From: DATFMH01 sp035267045
GTDB taxonomy: Bacteria; Bacteroidota; Rhodothermia; Balneolales; DATFMH01
Length of the DNA: 18,232 nt
Assembly (NCBI GenBank): GCA_035267045.1
Contig: DATFMH010000128.1
Coordinates: 1 to 18,232, forward strand
Direction of reading: 5' to 3'
The notes under the pieces are model-generated. The model saw only the letters and a list, made by a program, of their open reading frames with translations. It did no database searches and had not been told where the DNA came from. Position 1 is the first letter of the stretch, and every line of letters begins with the position of its first letter. Below, piece after piece: positions 8,417 through 16,052 of the stretch. Both the position numbers and the translations under genes were made by a program.

Positions 8417-10456
8417 ATGGTAAAATATTCCGGTTTTATAAAATGGGGATCTAACCTATTATTACTTATAAGTATCTTTTTCTGTATATCATTTAATAAT
8501 TCACATGCCCAGGACGTAATACACGCTGTTAATTATTCTTTGAATCAAAAGATGAAACGGCCGATCCCCTATCCCGTGATCCCCAGTCCACAATTTCAAA
8601 ATGCCGTAAAAAACGGGACACGTACAAATAACGGTAATCCCGGTCCAAAGTACTGGATGAATAAAGCCAGTTATCATATCAACGCCACTCTGTCACCGGC
8701 ATCAAAAATATTACGTGGTAATGAAGATATTCAATATAAAAACGAATCGCCCGATACGTTAAAGCAATTGGTTATCGAGCTGCGCCAAAATTTTTATAAA
8801 GCCGGAAACATTCGTAATCGACAGGTTACATTGACCGGTGGCATGCACCTGTCTATGGTTAATGTTAACGGCCAAAACATACTCGAAACAGGACGAAGGA
8901 GTAAAAATGGGTACTATATCAATGGTACCATTATGCATATCAGGTTAAAAGAGCCGCTTGTTCCCGGTCAATCGGCCCAATTACAGTTTGCATGGAATTT
9001 CAAGGTACCTCCACCACATGAATCAAGAATGGGTCAGGATGGACAGGTTTTTTATTTGGGCTATTGGTATCCACAAATGTCTGTTTACGATGATTTACAC
9101 GGGTGGGATACTGATCAATACATGGGAGACGGTGAATTTTATATGGATTATTCCGATTACGATGTTAATATAACCGTTCCTCAGGGATGGCTTGTAGGTG
9201 CAACGGGGACTTTGCAAAATGCACAACAAGTATTAACGGATAGAGTTCGTAAACGCCTGATTGCTGCTGCAAAGAGTGATGACGTCGTTCATGTTGTGAA
9301 AAAAGATGAGCGTAAACCCGGTACTTCAACCGTTGAAAGCCCAACGGGTAAATTAACATGGCATTATTTGGCTAATAATGTCCGTGATTTCGCATTTGGC
9401 ACCTCGGCTGACTTTCTGTGGGATGCCACAAGTGCCAAAGTGGACAGTGAAAAGACCTGTCTTATCAACTCGTTTTATCGTCCTGGTAATCCGGGATGGG
9501 ATTCATCGGCCAAATATTGCCAGTTTACAATCCAGGATATGTCTAAGTTATTTATGCCGTACCCCTGGCCTCATATGACGGTAATTGATGGTACCGGTAT
9601 TATTGGTGGCGGAATGGAATATCCCATGATTACATTGGTCGGTTTCAATGGTCACCGTTCTAAAAACTTTCAACACAGATTATTCTTTGTTATCTATCAT
9701 GAAACTGCCCATATGTGGTTTCCAATGCAGGTCGGTTCTAATGAAAAAGCTTACGCATGGATGGACGAAGGCCTTACATCATATAATACTAATATCGGTG
9801 TAGAAGACCACTTTGCAAAGACAAATCCGTGGTATCCTGGCAATAACACCTTTTGGGCTCGTTTTCAGTCTACATATTATGGCATAGCGGGCAGCGGATA
9901 TGAAGTACCGTCTATGCGACATGCAGACAGGTATCCTCCCGGTGGACCTGAACGAACGATAGCTTCGTATAGCAAGCCGTCAGATGCATTACATGCGCTC
10001 GTTGGCATCCTGGGGAAAGAAACATTCCGAAATGCATATCGACAGTACGCAAAGGATTGGGCTTTCAAACACCCATCACCTTATGATTTTTTCAATACTT
10101 TTAATCGCGTAGCGGGAAAAAATCTTGACTGGTTTTGGACTTCATTCTTTTATAATACATGGACACTTGATCAATCTATTTCTGATGTACAAAAAACCGG
10201 TGATGGCACTGAGGTTACGGTAAAAGATCTCGGACTTATACCCATGCCTGTTTTACTCAGAGCAACCTATAAAAATGGTATGACAGCTGACCAAACAATT
10301 CCGGTTGATATCTGGTTGGAAGGAAACCGAACAGCTAAAGCAACTTTCATGAAAGGTGATATCGTGAAGGTTGAGATTGACCCGGATTATTATTTCCCTG
10401 ATATAAACAGGAAAAATAATATCTGGAACAAAGAGAATACTACAAAATCGAAATGA
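8417..10456 (+). CDS. Secreted M1-family metallopeptidase (aminopeptidase N-like)
   Basis: A 679-aa zinc peptidase predicted to act outside the inner membrane, trimming N-terminal residues from peptides. A signal peptide (about 1-32, ending SHAQ) is followed by an N-terminal beta domain (about 60-290) and a thermolysin-like catalytic domain (about 310-600). Visible active-site elements: exopeptidase motif GGGMEYP (397-403, in place of the classical GAMEN), HETAH (H428, E429, H432) and third ligand E451 exactly 18 residues on within WMDEG, plus a candidate transition-state tyrosine Y518. Everything needed for catalysis is present, unlike the degraded motif in the protein encoded two genes upstream. 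The protein lacks a T9SS sorting domain and ends in a short polar tail, so it is probably periplasmic. A hairpin follows its stop codon by 7 bp. Confidence 0.93.
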   Translation: MVKYSGFIKWGSNLLLLISIFFCISFNNSHAQDVIHAVNYSLNQKMKRPIPYPVIPSPQFQNAVKNGTRTNNGNPGPKYWMNKASYHINATLSPASKILRGNEDIQYKNESPDTLKQLVIELRQNFYKAGNIRNRQVTLTGGMHLSMVNVNGQNILETGRRSKNGYYINGTIMHIRLKEPLVPGQSAQLQFAWNFKVPPPHESRMGQDGQVFYLGYWYPQMSVYDDLHGWDTDQYMGDGEFYMDYSDYDVNITVPQGWLVGATGTLQNAQQVLTDRVRKRLIAAAKSDDVVHVVKKDERKPGTSTVESPTGKLTWHYLANNVRDFAFGTSADFLWDATSAKVDSEKTCLINSFYRPGNPGWDSSAKYCQFTIQDMSKLFMPYPWPHMTVIDGTGIIGGGMEYPMITLVGFNGHRSKNFQHRLFFVIYHETAHMWFPMQVGSNEKAYAWMDEGLTSYNTNIGVEDHFAKTNPWYPGNNTFWARFQSTYYGIAGSGYEVPSMRHADRYPPGGPERTIASYSKPSDALHALVGILGKETFRNAYRQYAKDWAFKHPSPYDFFNTFNRVAGKNLDWFWTSFFYNTWTLDQSISDVQKTGDGTEVTVKDLGLIPMPVLLRATYKNGMTADQTIPVDIWLEGNRTAKATFMKGDIVKVEIDPDYYFPDINRKNNIWNKENTTKSK

Positions 10457-10463
10457 CATTAAC

Positions 10464-10490
10464 ACCCCATGAACAAACGGGGTATTTCTA
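10464..10490 (+). terminator. Hairpin terminator after the M1 peptidase gene
   Basis: ACCCC (10464-10468) and GGGGT (10479-10483) pair around a 10-nt loop, followed by ATTTCTATT. The stem begins 7 nt after the peptidase stop. It contains the first possible ATG (10469) of the next ORF, which argues that this ATG is not the true start. Confidence 0.5.
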
Positions 10491-10501
10491 TTAAACTTTT
10501 C

Positions 10502-10912
10502 ATGCCTACTGAACAGAAAAGCATTTTAATAACCGGACCAAATAAAGATTTATTCGATAATGCACTTAAACTGTACATTTTCTTCCGTCATGTTCCTTTG
10601 AAAGAATTAACTAAAGATTTACAAGATCGATTCAAACATGATGGTAATGTTGTATATAGCCTTATCATCGATTATGTACAGAATGAGAAGTTCTCATTTG
10701 AATACTTTGAATTCCTGAATGATGAATTAAAGAAACTTTCACAGCTTGATAAATCACTTTTTAAAGGTTTCACCATTCTTCCTACCGAAATTAAAGAAAT
10801 GGAATTAACGGATCGGGTACCATTAAAGTTTACAGATGATGATAATAATATCACTTACAAAATTCTGTATGATAAAAAATCAGGACGATGTGAGGTTAAA
10901 GTAATATCCTGA
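10502..10912 (+). CDS. Hypothetical 136-aa soluble protein
   Basis: I do not recognise this protein. It has no signal peptide or membrane helix, is rich in Lys, Asp and Phe, and has an alternating charged/hydrophobic pattern suggesting a small mixed alpha/beta domain: a possible beta strand (SILITG), helices around residues 15-55 (DNALKLYIFFRHVPLKELTK and following), and two possible strands at the C-terminus. The reading frame extends upstream to ATG 10469, but that would place residues 1-11 inside the hairpin that follows the M1 gene, so ATG 10502 is preferred. Neither start has a Shine-Dalgarno site. It converges with tspO, with 33 bp between the stop codons. The frame is clean and long enough to be a real gene, but no function can be assigned. 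Confidence 0.72.
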   Translation: MPTEQKSILITGPNKDLFDNALKLYIFFRHVPLKELTKDLQDRFKHDGNVVYSLIIDYVQNEKFSFEYFEFLNDELKKLSQLDKSLFKGFTILPTEIKEMELTDRVPLKFTDDDNNITYKILYDKKSGRCEVKVIS

Positions 10913-10945
10913 ATAATTATTATTGGTTGTAAATGGTAAATCACT

Positions 10946-11422
10946 TTAAAATTTATTTAATCGCCAAATCGTAAAATTCAGAACACCCGCAAAACCAACC
11001 CAAAGTAAATACGGTACAAATAATAGAGAGGCCGCTTTCGAAACCGGCCAGGTTAGCAATACATATAGTAAAATAAGCAACCACAATACTGCGATATCCA
11101 TAACCGCCCAACCCGGTTGTCTTAATCCAAAAAATATACCGGACCATAATACATTCAATATCAGTTGAAGAGAAAAAATGGAATAGATAACCGGGTAATC
11201 TTTAAAGGTGAATTTACTCCAAATCAACCAAATCGAGGTTGCCATCATTAAATACAAAATTGTCCAAACGGGACCAAATAACCAACCGGGAGGATTCCAC
11301 GTCGGCTTATTTAATGTTACATACCAGGTACTAACTGATTTTGCCGTAAAAAATGAACCCACTGCCGCTGCACCAAAACAAATGAGAATTGCTACAATTA
11401 ATGACACAATAGATGCTCTCAT
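10946..11422 (-). CDS. tspO: TspO/MBR family tryptophan-rich sensory protein
   Basis: A 158-aa five-helix integral membrane protein of the TspO (bacterial homologue of the mitochondrial translocator/benzodiazepine receptor) family, which binds porphyrins and cholesterol-like ligands and is linked to stress and tetrapyrrole handling. Family signatures are clear: WYVTLNKPTWNPPGWLFGPVW (about 33-53) at the end of helix 1 into helix 2, LNVLWSGIFFGLRQPGWA in helix 3, and the closing helix with PYLLWVGFAGVLNFTIWRLN. Length is the family norm. Its promoter region must lie in 11423-11543, where no strong ribosome site is seen. It runs in the same direction as the DUF5916 gene upstream but 120 bp away, so it may or may not share that transcript. 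Confidence 0.96.
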   Translation of the reverse strand: MRASIVSLIVAILICFGAAAVGSFFTAKSVSTWYVTLNKPTWNPPGWLFGPVWTILYLMMATSIWLIWSKFTFKDYPVIYSIFSLQLILNVLWSGIFFGLRQPGWAVMDIAVLWLLILLYVLLTWPVSKAASLLFVPYLLWVGFAGVLNFTIWRLNKF

Positions 11423-11532
11423 GATGAATAGGATTAAATTTTATTTATAATAAGCTGTGCTTATACCGTTTATAAATCTGATCTCTAAACAATCTTAATC
11501 TTTCTCCCCGCCCCCACTTCGTAATCATTTGT

Positions 11533-11546
11533 TAACATTAATGTTA
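11533..11546. repeat. 14-bp perfect palindrome at the DUF5916 gene stop codon
   Basis: TAACATTAATGTTA is its own reverse complement and includes the stop codon of the minus-strand gene. It has no loop and no T-run, so it is a poor terminator; it could be a protein site or chance in AT-rich DNA. Confidence 0.3.
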
Positions 11547-14189
11547 CACATTAAACCAATAAGAAAATTTTACCAGAAAAATATTACTTGGTTTTGCATT
11601 AATTAATCTTGTAAATGCGTTATTAATATTAAAAGTTCCTATATCCTGACTATCGGTACGGGATTGAGTCCAAACGAAATAAATTCTGGAACCCGGCCTG
11701 TATTCCCAGCGTAAAACAGCATTACCCCGGAGCGATCTGAAATTATAATTGGGATTGCCCAAATTAATTGCCGCCGCGGGACCGGAACCGTCCGGATCAG
11801 CAATATTATTCTTATTATCAATTGTAGAATTATTATTACCAAATGTAAGGAAGTCGTATGTCTTGGGTTTTTCGAGCATTTTGTAATTGTAATAATTACC
11901 TGACGAGATAAGAGGTTGAGCGAATAACTGCAAACTGAGCCGGGGCGTAAATGTCCAATTTACACGCATATTAGCTGATAAAGTATGTTGCGTCATCTCA
12001 GCAAACACGTATCTTTTACCAAAGGTTGCTATTGCATACGGATCAATGAATTTACCAACCCATTGTGTATTAACTACATTACGATTAAAACCGGGTCCAA
12101 TTGAAACTGATACATTTGATTTTGGTTTTATTTCGAGATTGGTGTTCATTCCTATTCCATGCGAGCCACTTTTAAACGAAAATATATGTATTCCGGCAGT
12201 TAGTACTACTATTTTCCTGCTGTCAGAACCCAGGCCAATTCCATATGAGATACCCGGCGTACCTAAAGCCAGTGGGCCACCCCTGGTTAACCGATTGTCC
12301 ACATTATAGGTCGGTTGAGCAAAAACATTCCAATGCATCCAGTAATAATTTGGGAATGTGATGTGGCCATACTGCATAATCCCGCCTCCGGTATGATTTC
12401 CCTGAAAATCATATGAACGCGCATAAGCTGCACCAACAGATAAATAACGATACCAACTTGTTAATTCGGTCCACTTATATCCTATAGCAATATGTGTATT
12501 TATGACATTACCGGTTGTCATGTAACCCAGGTCATTTATATCAAAATGGGGATCAATGAATCCGAAAGCTGTATTAACAGATAATTGACCTTTTTGTTTG
12601 GCCAGCATTATTCGTCCCGCATAACCGGTTAATGAAGTTAAAGAACTGTCTACCCCGTTATTCTTAAACTCGGGTCTTTGCAGGTAATGAATGGGATCCG
12701 TCTGAATATCTAACATTCTCTTTTGTGTACCAGCAATATGGCTCATTCCAGCCCAGCCACTTACAACCCATACTTTGTCTGAATCAAGAAATGTCCAGCC
12801 ATCAACGCCGGTCACTAATGCCGATTTATTTAATTGGTCCGGCATATAGTTAGTTTTGAAATCTCTTTTAGTAAGAGTGGTGAGAATACCAATACTTTGC
12901 ATGGCATTATTAAACTGTTTTTGAACTCTGGCCACACCATAATATGATATTGGAGCTACTCTTACTTTATTGATCTTGTTGTTGACATAGTAACTGGCAT
13001 TTTCTACTGAAGTTACAGCTTGTAATGCGCCTATATTCCAATTACCATTCAATTGGCCGGTAATTTTGGCAGCACCAATAATATGTGTACCACTGGGATA
13101 GTCAACATAATCATTATCAGGCACAGAGCCCCGAGGTTTACGTCCAATCCGGCGGGAATAAAAGAAATTTGGAGAATGCCAGTTAAAACTCGTATGACTA
13201 CTAACCCCACCTAAACCGTAATTAAAGAAATTACGTCCCTGTATAAAAAATGGTCTTTTTTCAGGAAAGAATGTTTCAACATCACTCAGGTTTACAACAG
13301 CCGGATCAACTTCCACCTGGCCAAAATCGGGATTTATTGTTGCATCCAATGATAAATTACTTGCTATGGTGGTTCTTACGTCAGCACCGGCATTATAATT
13401 ATAATTCGATCCGTTGTTAAAAGGATCTCCCACAGTTGCCGGAGAATACGCAGCCTTTGATGTGATATAGGGTAATACCTCCAGGTCTTGTTTCGGTTTA
13501 ATGTTGGTAATACCTGTTAAATTTGGAAACAATGAAACAAAACCATTGCCATCTTTGGGAGTATAAACCAGGTAATCCTTTTCATTATTACGGCCTATAT
13601 CCCGCTTGAAATCAATACCCCAAATATATTTTTTCTTTTCATGAAACCGTAATTGAGAATATGGGATACGCATTTCAACAGTCCAGCCTTTATCATCACG
13701 ATGAGATTTACCCTGCCAGACACCATCCCACGACTTATCACGGCTCACATCATTATACAAAGTGCCATCATAAATGGTTCCCCCGGCATTAACAGCAAAG
13801 TAATAGCCCGTTTGTTTATCGTGGTATGGATCAAGGTAAACAACAAAATTATCCGATTTAAATCTTGTATCTCTCCTGCCAAGTTGTGCCACTATAGAAT
13901 CAGGATGATTATCGTATAACCGTGCTCCTATATAAATAGCATTATTGTCATACAATATATGCACTACCGTTTTTTCGGTCGGTTTAGAGCCTTCAACAGG
14001 ATCACGTTCTGTAAATTTTGTTATGGATGGAGCTATTTTCCAAACCGGTTCCGTTAATTTTCCATCGATTGTTATAGGTTGTTTAATACGAATAGCTTTT
14101 ACCGTATTAACCTTACCGTAATTTTGAGCATCTACAGTATGTAAATGAATAAATAAAAGAAGTAACAGACATAGTGTAATCTGCTTCAT
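11544..14189 (-). CDS. DUF5916 outer-membrane protein with N-terminal carbohydrate-binding-like (CBM9) domain
   Basis: An 881-aa secreted protein with a signal peptide (about 1-21, ending VDAQ), a CBM9-like beta-sandwich (about 30-215; ITIDGKLTEPVWK at its start and YLDPYHDKQTGYYFAVNAGG within) and a long C-terminal region (about 220-881) of alternating polar/aromatic strands that should form an outer-membrane beta-barrel, the DUF5916 part. The signature DATINPDFGQVEVDPAVVNL followed by ETFFPEKRPFF (about 280-315) is typical of this family, and the protein ends in an aromatic-rich strand (VKFSYWFNV) as barrels do. The role is unproven; a link to polysaccharide or glycan binding at the surface is inferred from the CBM9-like fold. 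GAGG lies 11-14 nt before the ATG (14200-14203 on the plus strand). No SusC/SusD or glycosidase genes accompany it. Confidence 0.92.
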   Translation of the reverse strand: MKQITLCLLLLLFIHLHTVDAQNYGKVNTVKAIRIKQPITIDGKLTEPVWKIAPSITKFTERDPVEGSKPTEKTVVHILYDNNAIYIGARLYDNHPDSIVAQLGRRDTRFKSDNFVVYLDPYHDKQTGYYFAVNAGGTIYDGTLYNDVSRDKSWDGVWQGKSHRDDKGWTVEMRIPYSQLRFHEKKKYIWGIDFKRDIGRNNEKDYLVYTPKDGNGFVSLFPNLTGITNIKPKQDLEVLPYITSKAAYSPATVGDPFNNGSNYNYNAGADVRTTIASNLSLDATINPDFGQVEVDPAVVNLSDVETFFPEKRPFFIQGRNFFNYGLGGVSSHTSFNWHSPNFFYSRRIGRKPRGSVPDNDYVDYPSGTHIIGAAKITGQLNGNWNIGALQAVTSVENASYYVNNKINKVRVAPISYYGVARVQKQFNNAMQSIGILTTLTKRDFKTNYMPDQLNKSALVTGVDGWTFLDSDKVWVVSGWAGMSHIAGTQKRMLDIQTDPIHYLQRPEFKNNGVDSSLTSLTGYAGRIMLAKQKGQLSVNTAFGFIDPHFDINDLGYMTTGNVINTHIAIGYKWTELTSWYRYLSVGAAYARSYDFQGNHTGGGIMQYGHITFPNYYWMHWNVFAQPTYNVDNRLTRGGPLALGTPGISYGIGLGSDSRKIVVLTAGIHIFSFKSGSHGIGMNTNLEIKPKSNVSVSIGPGFNRNVVNTQWVGKFIDPYAIATFGKRYVFAEMTQHTLSANMRVNWTFTPRLSLQLFAQPLISSGNYYNYKMLEKPKTYDFLTFGNNNSTIDNKNNIADPDGSGPAAAINLGNPNYNFRSLRGNAVLRWEYRPGSRIYFVWTQSRTDSQDIGTFNINNAFTRLINAKPSNIFLVKFSYWFNV

Positions 14190-14839
14190 ATAATAATTTC
14201 CTCGATATTATTGTAGCGTATATTTTGATAATATCACTGATATCTCTATTGAATTATGACTTCTGTTAACCCTGGTTTTATAATATTTCAACTCTATGTT
14301 AACTTTAACAAACCCAATTCAAATCTCTTAACTTTATATATTTATTTGAATTTATAAAGAGAGATCAGTAACTGGCAATCATTCTCCTAATCCTTTTTAA
14401 CAGCTCTAAACGATCATAATATTATTGTTTGATACCGATCACTTTAGATTGAATTATCTGTCGTACCTGCAGTTTTGCCAGGATATTTTCGGATAAATAA
14501 AAATAATAATTAAAGGAGTGCTCTCTAAGACATGGAGTTTTAAAATGCGTAAAATAACTAACACTGAAATGATGTTTACATAAACAATATTACTATTCAT
14601 AAATGTTTTTAAAACAAGGCCAATCGAGTGCTCATTTACGGATATTTATGTTGTTAATCATTTTACAATTACATCAGGATGGTCCGTGTGTCGTCGATGG
14701 TCAGTCGTACGTCGTCATGATATGTTATGTTTTCACAGGTCGTATTCTCAACGTAATAATTACAACTCTGCGATTCTTATCCAAACCTCACGTTAAATAT
14801 ATCTTAACTATGCTGAGAGGGTTGCTAAAACATTGGTCA
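14190..14839. other. 650-bp gene-free region upstream of the DUF5916 gene
   Basis: No convincing gene. The near part holds the leader of the DUF5916 gene, including the palindrome ATATCACTGATAT (14231-14243) and two GTTAAC sites (14265-14270, 14298-14303). A larger interrupted inverted repeat spans 14323-14365 (ATCTCT with AGAGAT, and TTTATA with TATAAA). At 14512-14580 a purine-rich AAAGGAG is followed only by tiny frames, one of 12 codons. A locally GC-richer patch with repeated GTCGT (about 14680-14716) stands out. No tRNA, rRNA or known riboswitch was recognised; a lone CTGAGAGG near 14813 lacks the rest of a thiamine box. Confidence 0.5.
14323..14365. repeat. Interrupted inverted repeat in the DUF5916 upstream region
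   Basis: Outer arms ATCTCT (14323-14328) and AGAGAT (14360-14365), inner arms TTTATA (14333-14338) and TATAAA (14353-14358), with a 14-nt loop and unequal internal gaps. It could fold in RNA or bind a regulator; AT-richness lowers confidence. Confidence 0.3.
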
Positions 14840-15277
14840 TTATTTTTCAAATATCATATCCCAATTTCTAAATGCTTTAAATTCTAAAGCATTTCCACTT
14901 GGGTCTTTGATAAACATAGTCGATTGTTCACCGGGCTTTCCTTTGAATCGTGTATAGGGTTCAATTATAAAGGATATTTCAAGTTCCTCTAACCGCTTTT
15001 TCAGTATATTCCATCTGTCCATATCCAAAATAACACCGAAATGCCTGACCGGTACATTATGGCCATCTACCGGATTTTTATGGGTATCAGAAAGTTCATC
15101 AGGCCTGAGATGAGCGGATAACTGATGTCCGAAGAAATTAAAGTCAACCCACCTTGTTGATCTCCTTCCAATGTCACATTCTAAGACATCGCCATAAAAC
15201 CATATTGTTTTTTCAAGATCCGCAACTGGAAATGCGAGATGAAACGGATAGGATAGTTCGTCCGGTTTATAATTCAT
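14840..15277 (-). CDS. VOC-fold (glyoxalase/bleomycin resistance/dioxygenase superfamily) protein
   Basis: A 145-aa cytoplasmic metalloprotein of the vicinal-oxygen-chelate superfamily, made of two beta-alpha-beta-beta-beta modules. Module one starts FHLAFPVADLEKTIWFY (His13); module two starts VRHFGVIL (His79) and ends with FIKDPSGNALEFKAF (Glu132). The His13/His79/Glu132 set matches the metal triad of extradiol-dioxygenase-like and glyoxalase-like members, so a bound divalent metal is likely. Substrate cannot be told: options include a thiol-adduct or aromatic dioxygenase-like reaction, or a resistance protein of the fosfomycin type. No Shine-Dalgarno site is seen. The gene stands alone, divergent from the DUF2905 gene across 273 bp. 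Its 3-prime coding end carries a perfect 10-bp inverted repeat (14870-14894). Confidence 0.92.
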   Translation of the reverse strand: MNYKPDELSYPFHLAFPVADLEKTIWFYGDVLECDIGRRSTRWVDFNFFGHQLSAHLRPDELSDTHKNPVDGHNVPVRHFGVILDMDRWNILKKRLEELEISFIIEPYTRFKGKPGEQSTMFIKDPSGNALEFKAFRNWDMIFEK

Positions 15278-15550
15278 GATAGTTTAATAATTTTAATGAT
15301 TTGATTGTCAGGTTCATTGATCATAACTAAAAAAACGTAAGTAATTGAATATTAACATTATCTAACAGGAATCGGTACATAGATTTCAATAAAAATACTT
15401 ATAATGTATTAATGGTTAGTAGATAAGGTAATTACGAGGGTTGATAAATAATAAACCGCAAATAAGTTCACTGGAGTATTATTAATATGTACCGGCGTAA
15501 TTAGGTAATTGTGTTTTGGTATTATTGAATCATACAACTGGGGTATCATC

Positions 15551-15775
15551 ATGGTTGAGAATTTTCAAGGGGTATCGGGTATTTTAATTCTTGGGGGAAT
15601 TCTTATACTGGTTTTAGCTTTTTTATGGCCATTTATTGAAAAGTTGGGTTTGGGGAGTTTACCAGGTGATTTTACAATAGAACGGGGAAATTTTAGAGTA
15701 TATGTTCCCATTACAACTTCAATCATTCTGAGTTTACTGTTAATGGTCATATTTTGGGTTTTAAAAGTATATTAA
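15551..15775 (+). CDS. DUF2905 family small membrane protein
   Basis: A 74-aa protein with two membrane helices (about 8-29 and 51-72) joined by the conserved loop GLGSLPGDFTIERGNFRVYVP, which matches the recalled DUF2905 signature (LPGDI, then ERGNFRFYFP). The family is widespread, function unknown; the loop is short and charged, and the protein probably sits in the inner membrane. The start is ATG 15551 because the family usually begins a few residues before the first helix; the frame also stays open back to TTG 15509, which would add 14 residues with no resemblance to the family. A weak GGGG lies 6 nt before the ATG. It is divergent from the VOC gene and separated by 277 bp from the propeller gene downstream, so probably monocistronic. 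Confidence 0.88.
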   Translation: MVENFQGVSGILILGGILILVLAFLWPFIEKLGLGSLPGDFTIERGNFRVYVPITTSIILSLLLMVIFWVLKVY

Positions 15776-15979
15776 ACCAGCATTCCTCTGATAAAATATA
15801 TGTATTTGATTATTATATGATGTATGGCCGAATCGTCGTAGCTTAGGTTTTTTTACATCTCGCATCCGGCAATTCTTAATGTAATGTATTGACTTTACGT
15901 GTTATTCATAACCATTCATGTTCAATACATTTCCTTTAACCTTTTATAGGCATATTATTTCCGCATTATCCTATTATTA

Positions 15980-16008
15980 TTGACATTTATGCCAATCATA
16001 TTATTTTA
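15980..16008 (+). promoter_or_regulatory. Sigma70-like promoter for the propeller gene
   Basis: A perfect TTGACA at 15980-15985 is followed after 16 nt by TATTTT (16002-16007), with TTTATA at 16005-16010 as an alternative. Transcription near 16015 would give a leader of about 38 nt containing the ribosome site AAGGGG at 16042-16047, 5 nt before the ATG. The Bacteroidota-type TAnnTTTG box is not seen. Confidence 0.42.
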
Positions 16009-16052
16009 TATTCGCGTGAATAATTACTACGGGGCTATTAAAAGGGGAAAAA

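Noticed and set aside
13653..13919. Antisense open frame within the DUF5916 gene
   Set aside because: It is fully inside a confidently identified gene on the other strand and has no protein-like features.
14544..14582. Tiny 12-codon frame after an AAAGGAG sequence
   Set aside because: The purine box is too far from the ATG (about 25 nt) and a 12-residue product cannot be supported.
14516..14633. Direct repeat GAGTGCTC at 14516 and 14626
   Set aside because: Eight bases over 110 bp is easily chance and there is only one pair.
14806..14826. CTGAGAGG resembling part of a thiamine (THI-box) riboswitch
   Set aside because: None of the other conserved thiamine-box segments are present and no thiamine gene is near.
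14603..14887. 94-aa open frame in the gene-free region
   Set aside because: It runs into the 3-prime end of the well-supported VOC gene on the other strand, has no family resemblance and no ribosome site.
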